Shown: positions 25,557-49,902, counted from the stretch's first letter. The stretch is 64,000 nt of DNA from Varroa destructor (GCF_002443255.2 NW_019211459.1:1226000-1289999); one strand, 5' to 3'. Notes: generated from the letters alone by a model not told the origin. Numbers and translations: made by a program.

Positions 25557-26727
25557 ACTATCAGCGTAGTGGTATCATCTTTGCTTTTCAATCCTTATTG
25601 ATTTTATAGATTTTTTAAATGTCTCCTACAGATTTTTTTGTTTGTAATTACAATGTTTTGTGTTCGGGTATATTGGTGAGTATCTTATTGACATTTGTGG
25701 CTGCGACATTATTTTTTTCTGTCTCGTTCCTAGAAATCCACTATACACTGCGTTTATGTGTTTTCCTTCATGATTCTTATTGTAGCCGGTCGTTCTCATT
25801 CGGTTAGACAACGTCTTAAACAACCGTCAGGTTTTTTCTTCAGTTAGCTCCTTTATTTCATCTCCACCGAACCCACTAATCGTGTAGATTGCTGAGTCCT
25901 CAGCACACCCAGTAGTAGACACTTTGTTATAGCTGAACTCTTGTTTCTCTTTGTCTGTCTCGGCTTCAGCTTTCGACTTTCATTTCAGTCTTCGTTTATT
26001 CATTTCCACGTTCCGGTGCCTTTCTACTATACAGTTTCCTGAGAATTATTGACTAGTACGTATCTCGATATTAAATAGTTGTATCGCCACCCGCGCTCTA
26101 TTTGTATATCCGTTTTCCATAAAGGAAATTCAATTAGCGATATACATATATATATGCTAGTGTTTAGTAGTAAACTGATCGAGCCTCATCCCTACCTGAT
26201 CGTCACTGAGTGGTCATTTCAAAAAATGGTAAATCTAGCGCCGCAATTCCTTAGTATCATCTTGAAATTGAAGGTCGAGAACGCGCATCCCTACTATACC
26301 TGCCCTGTCCAGTTAGGGCTGATATTACTACCTAAGCTTCACCGTAGAACCTCATTCCCACGGCGAAGTTCAGCGTCATCCGCGCCAATGTTTCTAAATA
26401 GTTTGTTGTAAAATCCAACAAACTGAGACCATAAGCGTGCTACAGCCGCACGACATACAATGGCCACGCTTCATTGCTACATTGTATAAATTATTTTTTT
26501 CATATCGCAGTCTTGTCACTTTTCCCGGTCTTGCACATACCAAGCACCTGCAGACGGTTCAGTTGGACCGGCTAGGGTCGACTTTGTGTTCAGATATATA
26601 GCGAGAGAGATGTACTTATGTGTGATGTATCCGTGTGCTATAAAAAAGCAGGCTTTGCGCGTACGCACCCATCATCTGAACTTGTCTTAGAGCAGTTGCT
26701 TGTTGCCGCTATTGTCTCCTTCGCGGG

Positions 26728-26747
26728 CGTCGTCGTCGTCGTCGTAT
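26728..26747. repeat. (GTC)n microsatellite
   Basis: Six GTC units. Confidence 0.85.
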
Positions 26748-27075
26748 CTCCTATGTAAATCGTATCTTACTTCTCCCGTAATTCTTATCATCCTTCTTTT
26801 AGCGCAGCAATTATTATCTTATTTCTAATATTCCTTCTTACTTTTATTACTATTTTCTTCCTTATTACTTCACTATCAGCATCGTCGTTCCTTTTAATGA
26901 TATTCTTAGTATTAATGTCATAGTAGAATTATATGATTCTTTATCATGATACTTATCAATATTATGTACACTACTGACATAGCACAGATTTACAGTTCAA
27001 TTACCGTTGGCGGTCGCGCGAGGTAGGACAGATACAACATGCCTTCCTGTTTCTGTGTATTTCACTCGCATCACG

Positions 27076-27106
<31 letters not shown>

Positions 27107-27166
27107 CTCTATCTATCTATGTATCTATCTATGTATCTATCTATCTATCTATCTATCCATCTATCT
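27076..27166. repeat. (CTAT)n tetranucleotide microsatellite, 91 bp
   Basis: About 22 CTAT units with single-base changes (CTCT, GTAT, CCAT) at four places. Confidence 0.95.
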
Positions 27167-29696
27167 GTATTGTTGTTATCAGTATTATTGTTGTTATAAT
27201 AATCTCTTGATTTCTCTGTTCTGCTATACTCTCCGGACATTTCGGAATGGCGCTCGCAGAACAAAAGTAAAGTGAGAGCAACTGAGGCGTCGTCCGCGCT
27301 TGATGGCACAGATCGTTGTTGAGTACGGGTTCAGCAACTAATTGACCTCTGTTCAAGTCTACCTCTGTGTTGTCTGCTTTGCAGCGTCGATGATTTTCAC
27401 TCCTCAAAAATTTCACTAACAGCCATAATTCAGTCGTGGCTGAAGATTTTACTCTCGGTTAATCGTCGACAATAGCTGTTGGCTTTCGACGGGCCAGCGG
27501 GCTCAAGTCACAGCGGAGGAGACGCCACCGGCAAACCTCCTTTTTAATGCTCCTAGTCGCGTACGAACCGTGAGCAAAAACACTAACGCAGACCTAAATT
27601 CGTATTAGGATAATGCAAGGGTATCGTCACTTCAGCCACTTAGTCATTACCTTATTGGCGAGCCATCACTCCTCGATCCAATCGTTTCAACAAGGCCAGC
27701 CCAGCCGGCTACTCATCAGTCCCTCGAGTTCCGCTACAGTGTTCGGTGAGAATTTGCGGCCTCTTTGGGTTTAGGGGGTACTTTCCCTTGGCAAAAATGA
27801 ATTTTCCTATCCTTCTTACCGCTTTTTAGCCGCTTATTAAATTGTGGAGAGCATTGCTTAACTGTTCTTCTCCGAAAACAGGTTATGAAAAGAAGCTCTA
27901 GGACCTCCTTGTTGTTTCTCTCTAATGAGAGTATTTGCACATTTGTAAAATTCTATTCATCGCTCAGAGCCTAACATAGGCCGGCTCGAAGGATCGTGTC
28001 CATTTTCATGTCACTTCCTCCCTTTATGCATTAGTCTTTATTATTCCACATGTATTCCTTGCTGTCCAATGATCTCAACTGCTGTAGATCGCGTATAACC
28101 TTGTGCGCGTCTGGTCTGCATTGCCACAGTCGGCGCTATCATGACGCAACACGTCGGTTCCCTTTTGTTGTCATATTCTGATGATGATGATGATCTTAAT
28201 ATTTGCCTTTATTTGTGTTCCCATGACGAAATATGATGAAGAGCAGTCATTTTTGTTGAAAATGGATTTTTCCAGTGATTCCTAGCTTATTATTCTTCTT
28301 ATAACTCTAAGTTGTAGTATTTACAGCTGTGTGAGTCCGTACTCGTTGAGGTGAGACGACGTGGGCTTAGAAATCAGACATGTCTGCCGCAATTGCTGTT
28401 GATGTTCAGCTGTTGAAACGCCCCACACTACAATGGTGATACGACCGTTGATCGGAGAAAGTGCCACGGGGAGCTGAAAGATACAAAGGCAAAGCAATAA
28501 CGGAACTTAACCTGAGAAACCCTTCCACTAAACGATGGAGGACTCATTTACTTTTTGAGATTTAAACCTTCAAACGCGTATCATCTCAGATTAGGTGCTG
28601 AGAAAATCTTGCAAGGACGGCTTCAAAGGGCAGCTATCATGCTCCTATCGTAGGGGTACTTGTACTAAAGGGTACGGACTCTTCCCAAAGGAGGTCAACG
28701 AACCAAAACAAGGCTTGCGATACAGGCGTTGCGCATCGAAGTGAGTAGCAGTGTACATATTTAAGATTTCCGTCTGATGTATTTAACCCTTTTCCGTAAA
28801 CCAATAGCCACAACGCAATAAGCGACACGACATAACGACTGCTCAGGAACATCTGAGATTTAAATATGTTATTGATACGAACTTCTAAAACGATATTTGT
28901 ATTCACTGTGCCGAAGGTAACAGGCGCTGCCTTGCGTTTCTCTGTCTTGGCGTTCGGTGTCTGAAGCCTAGAAGTGCTTGTAAATAATTAGGCCCTCTAC
29001 TTTGCCTGATTTCCTTTGTACAGGTTAATATTGAACCACGGCAACCAGATAGATTAGCGGACATGAGAAGGGTGCAAAGTGATCGTCAAAGCATGCAAAC
29101 ACAGATTTACACAAACTTGGTAAAATTCAGATAACATTCTGAAAACACTGTGTAGACTTTAGCAGAGGTAAAACATTTTCCGCTGGTTACGGATACGATC
29201 ATAATGTCGTAGTGTGTGCAATGTTGTCGGACGATAGCGACGATCAGCATCTGAACGTCTTTGCCTTAGGAAACGTTAACAAAAAGGTCCAAAGAGAAAT
29301 GGATCTTCGGCATCTTAATTTAGCAGAACAGATGCTAGGCGGCAAATGGAGTGCTGATGGCAAATAGTCATGATTAATATGACTGGTTAACAGGCAATAA
29401 AGTTTGCACAAATAGAATACCTCTAAAAACTGTTCCTGTATTGAGCCACATGCGATTATACTGCCAAGTCATTAGCACAAACAATTTTCGCTTACAGATT
29501 AATGAATTCAGCCGTAAGGCGGGCGGGGGCCTTTTTGGGACGAACCGCTCTCTGGTTGACCTGACTGGCTCCTCATGTGCCATAACAGTTGTTCATGTTA
29601 TTGTTGCACTAAATACTTCGTACCATAAGCAACATGTTACAGCTAGTTGCTCCAGTTTTTCTGTATTTTTCTTAATTTCCTTTTTTACAATCGCTC
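27167..29696. other. Intergenic DNA beyond the Dfd poly(A) signal
   Basis: No exon, RNA gene or element recognised. Moderately GC-rich short patches occur around 27450-27560 and 28340-28480. Confidence 0.5.
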
Positions 29697-29702
29697 TTTA
29701 TT
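29697..29702 (-). terminator. Dfd: Poly(A) signal AATAAA of Dfd
   Basis: TTTATT on + gives AATAAA on the - strand, 136 nt past the Dfd stop codon. This is the first canonical hexamer downstream and implies a short 3' UTR, at least for one isoform. Confidence 0.55.
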
Positions 29703-29837
29703 TTTACTCTGTCTCAGAGTGTTGTGCCGCGCATACTGCAGGCCTAATCAACGAGGACCCAGTCACTTCTGGTCCTATCAGGACTCATCTGTGCCACCCA
29801 CATCGGCCAGCTGTCGTTTGCTGCAATGACCATTTCG

Positions 29838-39415
<9,578 letters not shown>

Positions 39416-40894
39416 CTGCAATATGGTCTAGGGGATGTTAGTCAACTGCTGAAGATTGTAGAAGTAATAACTAATTTCCCAATAGCACGATCTGTTGTGT
39501 TAGAGATGTTGATCTGACAGACGTTGTTCACTTAACGATGGTTCATTTGTATTTGCAATATCACTCGTAGTTTATCTAGCATTGCGTTAACGTTCGTGAC
39601 ATAACAGCACAGCGCGTCAACGGCTCGTTGTTCCTGTCGCGTTTATTCTACTATATACGGTGTTCCATGTTTTTTAGCATATTGAAAGGATTGTATCTAT
39701 TTGTATGGAAAGGCAACAAGGCGTCCGGAAGAAGCGAGTGATGAGGTGGACGAGTTCCTAACCAACTTCAAAGTACTACGCACTTACAGGCTTAATTCGC
39801 ATATGACTTCTAACAATAAACCGCTTCGTAGATACAATCTATCTTCGGTTTACGTAGAATACTTCCTGAACTCATCTACCCAAATGCCCAAAGAAAAGAC
39901 CCAAGAAATATAGGCACTATTAGTGGCATTATTTGGCCAATGTCGGTGCATTATCACGCTTAGTCGATCTCTATACGATAAACGAGCAATCCATATTACG
40001 ATATAACTTGGGACAACTTAGACGTTTAGGGAACAGTGTTTATAGGTTTTAGAAGTACTACTCTACTCTATCTACAATGTAGAGTTGATACGGGACTGGA
40101 TATAATGTGGATCTCAAATATTTAGATACTTGATTGGTAACTTAATTCAACTTATAGATTGGAAAGTGCGTTCCTACCAAAGGTGACTGCTAGAATGTAG
40201 CAATGAATTCTAATGGCATGAATCGCATGGCAAAGTGTTTGAACGCATAATTGGGACATTTCTACGGAAAAGTTGGGATTTTATGATGAGATAAACGCTC
40301 GGATATATCTATAAAGTAAATCCATTGTTTGGCCTTACGATAATTAGTTTTGTGAATTTTTTCTTTTTTTTTCTTTTGAATTTTGAAGAGAATAATTAAT
40401 TGTTAGGCGCCGGTACCCTAATTGGTGAAGAAACTCATATTTGTTAAAGATCCGACTGACAATCCTGTTTCGTAGTTACACGACAACTTTGTGTTCGTTC
40501 TGCTTCTGCTTTAAACTATGATGACTTCCTGATTGTTGCAGGCGGTTACGACATTTTGTTCGGTTAAATTGATTCCTTTCAGATAAAAGGCATTTGCCTT
40601 ATGCTACACTCTTGACTGGCAGTGTGTAGGGTTTATCCTAACTCTTGTGGGCACCACAGACTAACCAGGTTGAACCGCAGCTATTTTATAGACGTATATG
40701 CGATAAAATAAGGAGACGTGAGTTATAATTAAAAGAAACCTTACCATATTTTAGCGTTAACTAGTAATACCCATTACGTTATTGACGCTGAACTTATTTA
40801 CGGCAGGGTAAGTAGTGAAGTCGGATGAAAATAGCGAGGGCAGGCTGCTATTATCAACTTTACGAGCGAGCACTCACAGTTCCAGTTGGAGCAC

Positions 40895-40895
<1 letters not shown>
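39416..40895. other. Sequence upstream of the Dfd hexapeptide exon, nothing recognised
   Basis: AT-rich DNA, presumably intron of Dfd leading to an unseen first exon. Confidence 0.45.
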
Positions 40896-40952
<57 letters not shown>

Positions 40953-41027
40953 AATAACGATAACAACAAAAACAAAAACAACAACAACAGCAGCAGCAGC
41001 AGCAGCAGCAGCAACGGCAACGGCAAC
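40896..41027. repeat. Three-block trinucleotide tract (ACG)n-(AAC)n-(CAG)n
   Basis: An ACG array (40896-40951), an AAC-rich block, then a CAG array (about 40988-41012), all in one register. Read as poly-Thr/Ala on + or as hydrophobic runs on -, but without splice signals. Confidence 0.9.
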
Positions 41028-43563
41028 CACACGTGCAGCCACAATTGGCTCTCTTTCTGCTGTGTCTGCTGCGTCACTGCACCTCATCTCTGTTCCTCTG
41101 TCCGTAGCGCGCTGGTGTTGTCACCGACAATGACGCCGCCGTCGCATAGAATGCAATGAACATGAGAAAGAGCGGCGGCGGCGGCAGCGATTGCACGAAG
41201 AGATGTTAGAAGAAGCTCCCTCGCCCGCAGCGACAGTCGCAACAGCGAAGTAGGCGATAGAACGACTAAGCGGCTGAATGAGCGACGCGCCGACCAATGG
41301 GTAGACGCCATTGAGTCACTGAACAGTACAGAATTGATATGGACGGCAGCAGGCTCAGCGCAGAACAGCCATGGCTAAGCAGTAGCAGTGCTGGCAGCAG
41401 AAGCGGACGTCGAATACGACGACAGCGACGGCTTTGGTAAAGACGCCTTGCCAAAGCAGGAGTTGGCCGTGTGCCAGGCGCAGTCGATGACAGGGGCGGC
41501 AGCGACCGCTACTGCGACGGTGGACGTCGTTACTTCGCCTGTTATTGCTGTTTCTTTCGCAGAAAGAACTCAGGGAAAAAGACTACTCGCAGACTGCTCG
41601 ATCAACGGCGACGACGAAAACACGCAGGAATACCGCCAGCAAATAGAAGGCTGTGTCGGTGGCACTTTGGCGAGCAACTACCAGCGCTGGAACTAGCGTC
41701 ACAACAATACTGAGATGACGGATATTACAACCGCAACATATTGTCCTTAGACGCACAGACGGGCAATGACGGCGCATGATTGCGCTCGTACCAAGTCAAA
41801 AAGGCAACGCGATGGATCGTGGGATAGATTGTAGTTTATAAGCGGCAGATAGTCGTTGTTGCTGGCTTGCAGGGCCAGCGTGGACGGGCAAATGCCGGCG
41901 GCGGCGGCGGCCAAGCACCGAACGTCGGGACGCGGACGGACACACGGGCCGACATACGCATCCTCATCTATCTGTAAGTCTGTCCGTCTGACTATGTGTT
42001 TTTGCCTAATCCATCTGTTCAGGTACACCACTAGACAGACAAAAACCGCAGCCATCGAAGTCCAGCGATGGCGGCCATTCTGCTTGCCGTCGGCTGAACG
42101 AACGAGACAGAATAATTCGACAGAGAAGCATAATCACCGCGTTAAAATAGAGCAACCGTTGACGACGAGCAGCGGGGCGGTAAGCGATGATCAGGCGCCG
42201 TCAACTTATCTGATAAACGTCCCTTCCATCAATCGCCTCCTTCTCCTCTTGTTGTCAATTTTTACATAATAAATATCTAATTACGTATATGTCATGACAA
42301 AGGACGTCCGATACGTGAATGTTCGATGTGCAACAGAGTCGAAAGGACGGAAGCCAGGGCAAAAAAGGGCGCTGGCAAAACACAACGATAATAATTTCCT
42401 TTTAATGAGGAACAAAGGAAGGAATGAATGCGTGTTTCACTTTCACTTTTGCAGATTACGACCAATATCTATACACAACGATCTTACGCCTACGGCCTTC
42501 ATTAGAATTTCTTTCCGACCAATTTACCTGTCGCTGACTTTAGCTCGGAACAAGTTAGTTCTGCTTTTACTTCCTTCAGTTGATTGAATTGGTGAAGCTT
42601 GTTAAGGTAAAGGCACAATTGACGAGTAAGATCAACTTTATTAAGCCCCTCTGAGATGTTCTCTTCATCGAGTGACCAGTGTTAACGGCTGGAACTTTAT
42701 CATAACTCCTGCTGCCATCTACAAGCTGCGGATCAATCTCTTTCTCACGACGATTTTTATTACTCAGCTCGGATGAATCAAGCGGCAATTGTTCGAAATT
42801 CTGGGTATCGGCGTGGCTCAATAAAAAGCCTACTTTAACTACTATTATTTTACGTGTTCTCGTTGCACGACATCGAGCTGGTGATTGCACTGCTAATCTA
42901 CAACGGATTTGGTTTCTGGTAGATTTGTGAAGCCGGCCCTCGAACACAGACGGACGCTTTTTACATTCATATAAATGTACAAAATACAAACGCCAATCAA
43001 AAGATGCACGATTTTCCAAGGCTATGTACTATTTCGGCGTCCGCCGAACGACCAACTATCGCTGATCCACTGATCAAAGACGATCACTTCAAACGGACCG
43101 ACTATTGCAGTGATTATATAAATACAATAGGAGATGTGACAGTTAGCTCCTTCGGAATATGTTAACATAATCTTGGCATATTGTTCGAGAACACAATGAT
43201 GATAGAAGTAATAACAAAAAAAAACATAGATAATACTATTGATATTACGACTTTTACGGCTAGAGTTACGATTACGTCGTAATTATACGTAGTTAAAGGA
43301 ACGAGCAGTATATAATACTGCACTGTCAGTACCATTGGATAATTTCAATTGCTCTCCGAAGATACTAAACTTTTCAAGAAAAGTATACTACTACATGCAC
43401 TTACTATGAGAATATATATCTAGCTCTGGATAGTTCTTCGGCACCGGTCTTCACTTATACGACAGATTTCGTTAGACGGCGAGCACTAGTCTAGCTATCG
43501 ATTATTAACCTATGCCATTTTTACGCTTCCGCTAAAGGTCGTCAGCCATCGTACTTCACCCTT
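41028..43563. other. GC-raised region, many open frames, no gene recognised
   Basis: 41.1-42.25 kb is CpG-rich with open frames on both strands (+ 41856-42269; - 41747-42055). 42.6-43.0 kb holds a 147-codon frame on the - strand without an ATG at its start. No domain or coherent exon chain was found. It could be 5' UTR or promoter DNA of Dfd or another gene. Confidence 0.3.
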
Positions 43564-43599
43564 CTCATCATCATCATCATTGCCATCGTCGTCGTCGTC
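43564..43599. repeat. (CAT)n/(CGT)n microsatellite
   Basis: Two short adjoining triplet runs. Confidence 0.8.
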
Positions 43600-44022
43600 T
43601 CATTTTCCACCGGTGGACTCCCATCTCGGTCGTTTACTTCAACTCTAACAAAGGTTCATATTTCTTCACCCACCTAGACTTTGTAATCTATCCCTCGCTA
43701 TTAAAGCCTCTTTGCAGTCCCACCATTATTCAACTCCGACGTCGTTTGGGCCATCGAGTGGCCGGGCTGAGCCTTCAGAAACGTTGGAGAAATGGGTGCA
43801 ATGCGCTTTTCGTCTCAGGCAACTCCATCGAATCTCCTGCTATGGACCCCTCGAAATAACCTCTGCTCCCTCATTTCCTCCGCTGGCAGCCTGTGTCGTC
43901 TCTTTTTCCACTTCACCTTTTTTTACGAAAATCCCTTTTCCTCAACTCTTCATGCTGTTCCATTGTTGTATCCACTCCACAGCTTTCTACTGCAATCATA
44001 TCTGTCTTTCCTATTGTTGCCG

Positions 44023-44025
<3 letters not shown>

Positions 44026-44085
<60 letters not shown>
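44026..44085. repeat. (AT)30 microsatellite
   Basis: Uninterrupted 60-bp AT run. Confidence 0.97.
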
Positions 44086-44089
<4 letters not shown>

Positions 44090-44568
44090 CGGCTTGTTCG
44101 TCCGATCAATTGACAATTTTAGCGCGAGCGCCACGGAAACGATGATGGTAACAGCGATAAACATTCGAAGGAATAAAATTTTATTCAACCGTGTCAACAT
44201 AACGTTTCGAAAATCAGGGGTAGGAAAGGGAAGGTCGCTCTGTTGAAAATGAATAGGATGACTATTACCGATCGCCTGCTCAGGCTTTCGGTCTCGTTCA
44301 TCTTCGCTTTCATCTGAAGACTCATATCAGTTCACATATGCGTCACCGGTTGCAACTGTTTGTCGGCTGGCTTACATCTCCATCTGCGCTGCCATCATAA
44401 CGATCATCATCTTCTTCTTAAATGTCACCACTTCGGAGCGTCGCCATTGACATCTGTCCGCGTTGACGGAGATAGCGGGTGAATGAGATAGATTGTTGTC
44501 GGTCATTTAGGATTTGATAAGTGACTATAAAACCGCTGTTACTCTTATTGACGCCGCCGTTCCTCGGC

Positions 44569-44588
44569 GGCAGCAGCAGCAGCAGCGG
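44569..44588. repeat. (GCA)n microsatellite
   Basis: Six GCA units. Confidence 0.8.
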
Positions 44589-44589
44589 C

Positions 44590-47500
44590 AGTCCTGTCGG
44601 CCTCAAATATTACGACTTTCACTACTATAGTTACGATTACGCTGTCAATATACATCGAAGCTTCTGCAGCTGAATGCCCACCATAAAATAATGTCTAATT
44701 GCATGGTGGCAAACAAGCTCCCCTCAGCCAAGCTAAAATGTGTTTAATAAGTATCACGACCGAATAGCTCTGATATTCAGCAGGAAACGGGACGCGAATC
44801 GTGCTTCACGTCCAACTGGATCTTCAAGACAAACACGACCGTGGCATCGTCGTAATGAGAAACATATAATTTCCATATTACGCAAGAACTTCATAGAAAC
44901 GGACATAGGAAATACTTCCGGCCTTAAAAACAACTTCGATAATAATCGATATAGAAATTGAATTAACACAAGCCTTTCGTTGTTGGCTTGCCTTGCGGTT
45001 TAAGGAGGTGTTCGCCTAGGAGGTCATGGCAGTATGTTGCATCTTTCATAATGGCCTAACGATATTCTGCTGCAGAGACAGGAGCCATAATGTGGCCCAT
45101 GGGCATTAGCGGTGGGGTACAGTTTCTATTGTAATATATATGGCCTATTAAGCAGACCTGGCGTTTTCATAGACGCCTACGCAGGTGTGTTCCAAGAAAT
45201 AGTATAATTTGATATAAAAAGTCTCGTATCGTTATAAGGCTACCGATTTGTTTCTTCTGAAAATAAACACATTTTGCTACGGTTTCTTCGCAGGGTCTTA
45301 AAAATTGATGCACCTCTTTGCATTTAGTCCAACGACTGTTAAGGTATAAGAAAGCAATGATCACCACACTATAGCCACTGAAGGCAGTATGAACTGTTAT
45401 ATTTAGCTTGTAAGTCAAGTAAGCTTTTACTATAACGTTGGTTTATTGGTTGACATTGTAGATATATAAGACACAGGACTAGATGCCGTCGATCTCCGAT
45501 TCGATAGAGAAATGGGAACGCGTAACTTACTAACAGGCTAACTAGTGCGCGTACCTGTAACGTTTATGTACGCTATGTCTATGGCATCCTAACAAATTTT
45601 CAAATATTTGACAAAAAAAATATATAATATACCCGCTAATGAAGTATCGATCCAAGTTCCGGCTAATCACGATTAATTACGTAGAATTCTGTATAGCAGT
45701 GAAATGCTCGTTTATACCATGGTACTAAGTGACTATCATCTTCCCTAGCCAAAACAAGACAACCTTTCTCAAAAGATAAATATCATCTCTCTCTCCAGCT
45801 TAAATTGAATGGCCGACTAAGCGATTCATAGAGGTCGTCTCTTGATCTTCTGGCTTCATCATACGGAACCAGTGGCAACGGCGTCTGGCAGTTGTTGCGT
45901 TTTCGTAAATGATTGAGTCGTTGTAGACTCCAGCAATCTTACGACCTACAAAAGGGTTCAGATGGCGAACTGTTTTTCTCCCAAGGCAGGGGGTATTCTC
46001 GGTGGTTGGGCTAGATAATTTCTGGCCCGTTTAGCCCCCTCATACCCTATCTATCTTATGCAAGTGGAGATAACTCCAGGTACACCAGTATTGACCATAA
46101 AGTCACTGTGCGACTTTCCCACTTTCGAGTGCTAATACTATTACGTATTAAAAGTGGTTTTTATGTACGTCTGTAGCAGACAGCGGGATGATTGTTAGGG
46201 AAGTTTAGCCATCCGTATTTGAGCTTGTCCGGAATATACATGCGTAAATACCGCCTGCTAATCGATTAACGGGCTCAACAACACTGTGGCTTAACACGGC
46301 CGGAAGATACATGCAACATTTGTAACGTATCTCAAAAACACAGAGCAATTTATTTGAAAATGAAAAAGAAAAAAAAAAACCTTTATTTATCTGCTTTCGA
46401 TATGTACGAAACAAGTAATTTGAACGACAATTTTTGACACCTATCACATACTATAGAAATAAATCAACAACGAGCGTATCTATAAAAGCATAGAAAACCT
46501 TTGTTTTCCTGTCCCGCGTGCTGTGTTTGAGAAGGTGTTCAATTTTGGCTTTGAGCGTAATCATCTATCAATTAACGGTACGGCTCTTTACCGTGTACCA
46601 AGTTATTCTCACTCAAACTTGAATAGTTGGTCGTGTAAATGGCTTTCGGCCTTATGCCCATTGCATTTTGAAATATTAATACCCTTAACAACTACAACAG
46701 CATCGGCCGAGATCGACACGCACAGACCCAGTCTGATACGACTAGATGCTGGATATCACTTGTACTGATACGGTTACGCGCGTCCAAGTAACATCGTGAA
46801 GTCGTGAAGCAACAGATTCAGTTATGGCTGCAATCAGAGTAGCCACTGTTGTTGACACGACTGATGCCGCCGTCGCAGTGTTATTGATAACAATGTAATA
46901 ATTATTGTTGAGCGCGAAGGTAGCGGCGGGTCTGTCAGGTTATTGCTTGGTGTATATTATATTCGTCCATTTTTTGCTAGTCTATTGTAGAACCACAAGA
47001 CTGACATCAGGGAACAGTATACGCTTGCCCGACCGTAGCGACGACGACGACGAATGTTGTGACAGTCGTGAGAAGGATGACGCCCGTAGCAGCGGCACGA
47101 GTTCTATCAATAATAACAACAACAATAGCGCTAATAATCTGATCCATTTCGGCTGCTATGGCTGTACTAATGACGGCCGAAGCGTCACAGACAGATGCTG
47201 ATTCTTAAAATTATACTAAGACCACGTACTTGCAGACTGCCTTGTTTAGGCTGTCGATGACAGAAAGCCATACCTTTTACCGAGCCTGCGGTTCAAACTA
47301 GAATAGTTGTTGGATTGCACTTGTTGCAGGGCGTTTGTTGTTCCTGTCGCCATTGTTGCTGTGGCTCGAGGCTCGTGATGTGTTCGTTCCATTGGCATCA
47401 GCAGCGGCCGCAGCGTCGGTAGTAGCATTGTCGTCGTCCATTAGACTCTTCATCCATAGAGGATGCCGCAGTGCTTAATAATTAACGCAATCAGTTGAAC

Positions 47501-48308
47501 GAATGAGTCGCACGCGGCTCTGGAGGGTCACTACGACCCGCACTGCGTCTAAACGAATGATAGGTACAAACGATGACGACGGCGACCCGGGTTATAGGGG
47601 CGGCATGGGCGGTCATACAGAGCGAGGCTGGCTGGGTCTCAAGGCTGCATGCTACCCCCTATAGAGTATTCCTTGCAGCGCACGGGGTCACGAATGCGAA
47701 GGAGAGCAGCTGCATTCGAAATGTGTTTCACAGACAACAACGAGCGTCAGCTGCCAATTTAGCCGAAGAACTGCTGCTGCTGCTGCTGCAGCTGGATAAT
47801 TCTGGAGGGTGATTACCGTAGATGGAAAGTAAGCACCGCTGGCCGTCTGTTCACTATCATTTCAACTTACCGTACGTCGTCTTTCGAGATCGAGAAGAAG
47901 AGACATAGCGCCTTGTTCAAACGAATTAACGCTAAATAATATAACCCAGTTGCCTTAAGATGCTACGGCACGTTAAGACTTAAAAACTTAACATCCAACG
48001 ACTGTATTTGCGGTGATTAGGGCAGTAATAGCGAGTCTACGGTAACGATCGAAACTAGACGTCCGGACAGGAATAGAACGGAGTATTGCGCGGCGATGAA
48101 AACCGTTCAGCCGTCCAGGGGGAATTTGAGATCAGTACTATTGTCTTTATATAGAAATGCGTCTTGTTGTGAAAACTCACACTGACACCTTCTATATTAT
48201 TGCTTGTCCCTTATACGTAACCGTTGTTATACCGTTTGTTTCCATAGACAAAACACTGTGCGGCATGTCTAAACTGTGATACGGGATTCCGCCTGTGATA
48301 GGAACAGC

Positions 48309-48310
<2 letters not shown>
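44590..48310. other. No gene recognised
   Basis: Mixed AT-rich DNA with CpG-raised patches near 46.8-47.8 kb and a (CTG)n run at 47771-47791. Confidence 0.4.

Positions 48311-48311
<1 letters not shown>

Positions 48312-48352
<41 letters not shown>
48312..48352. repeat. (TA)n microsatellite, 41 bp
   Basis: Uninterrupted TA run. Confidence 0.95.
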
Positions 48353-48358
<6 letters not shown>

Positions 48359-49361
48359 CATTCAACAAGTGTGTTACTTTAGTGAGGTTTATGAAAATGC
48401 ACAGTAAGTAGATCTATGGGCGAAATCGGTTTTTCAAGATTACCGTCAAAAATTCTGTTTTTTTCTTCCTTTTCAGCTTGTATGCACACATTGGCATTTG
48501 ATGTTCTTACAAACTGACGCGTAATCGTTGCGGCACACGCATGCCTATTTTAATGAAAAACATGACAATTGAGCTATCGACGTTATATAGACCATGGGTA
48601 CGCTCTCAAATAAGAGTTCTCAACTACTGTGTTACGATAAATACAGCTTAGATTGTGTTAGAGATACACTCGTAGTAACATTGTACCATTAAGCTACCTT
48701 TGCCTGAATTTTCGTCTCTTAAGATGCCATGTTATATCCGGTTATGTCCAAGTCACCGGTGATTTTCAGTTTTTCGACGGTATCTTCGCTTCGATCAGAT
48801 ACGCAGATAACATACGTTAAACGCTCAGTAGCTGCAAGTTCATCACATCATCACGATTCGGCCCGAAGAGGTGGGGGCCCCATTCAAAACAAAGATCCGT
48901 GAGCTACCTTCACAAATCTCATTCCGCGTACGGTACTCCCACTTATCCTTTATGTCTCGTGGCCTTTTATACGCCACGGCGACTATAAGAATCACTCTGA
49001 ACGAAAAGGAATATGAACTAACCATACTATGATGGTTGTTTGGAGCCCTTTTGTGATTCTCGATTGCTGCAGCTCAGACGGCGAATGCTGCCAGCTCAGT
49101 TCCCTGAGTGGCACCCCATCGTAGCCCAAGCGGAGACACAACACCATTTAGGTAATGACATAAATTACTCGTGCACCATCACCGCACGCGGTCGATCGTT
49201 CGGTCTGTCATTTGCTCTCGAGTGACGACTCGTTGGCCACCACTCAACTTAAAACAACCGCTGGGCAGCGGCGCTCAACAGCAGACAGCGGCTTCTATGG
49301 AAGATATAGATGCTAGTGATGCCTGCCATCAGTCAAGTGCCAGCTACCGAAACAGGCCTTT

Positions 49362-49398
49362 TACTACTACTGCTACTACCACTGCTGCTGCTGCTGCT
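49362..49398. repeat. (ACT)/(CTG) microsatellite
   Basis: ACT/GCT units then CTG units, immediately before the first copy of a 60-bp direct repeat. Confidence 0.8.
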
Positions 49399-49406
49399 TT
49401 TAAATT

Positions 49407-49466
49407 AAATACTTCAAAAATTTTAAGTCCGAAACTGCCGTTAGATGGCATCATTACATTCGACGG
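49407..49466 (+). repeat. 60-bp dispersed direct repeat, copy 1
   Basis: Begins AAATACTTC, contains TGCCGTTAGATGGCATCATT and ends TCGACGG. It aligns with 49903-49960; 26 of 33 bases match over the core. Flanks differ, so this is a discrete repeat. Confidence 0.6.
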
Positions 49467-49902
49467 CTGTCCTTGAAGCACGACGAGCATTTATGTCTAC
49501 CCCCGGTAGCTAACATACGTCCATCTCACCTTTGTGTGTGCCTGAGCATCCCTTGGCAAATACCTTACCACTGAATCAGCGCGGGTAGTCCTTGTTTCTT
49601 CCAACAACATCGGCGTGAAGTTTAGCACTATCCTCAATATTCTACGTTTGTTTCTGTTGAGAGTTTCAAACAAGGGGAGCGAGGCAAAGCTGTTTTTTGA
49701 CAGGCTGCCAATGTGAAAGGGGTGTAGGGTGCTTAAAGTGATTATTCTATTAGTGTTTGGCAGGATTCGATTCTACTGAACACATGTAGTAACGTTTGTT
49801 GCTTTTTCTCGGTCTTCGAGACCACTGCGCGCCACCTTTTTCCGCCCTGGCTCTCTCCCATCGCACCACACGATCGCTCCAACCGTTACTACGCACATGC
49901 AC

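Noticed and set aside
42576..43019. 147-codon frame on the - strand
   Set aside because: No ATG at its start, no recognisable domain, no clear acceptor or donor. It may be chance openness, though its length is notable.
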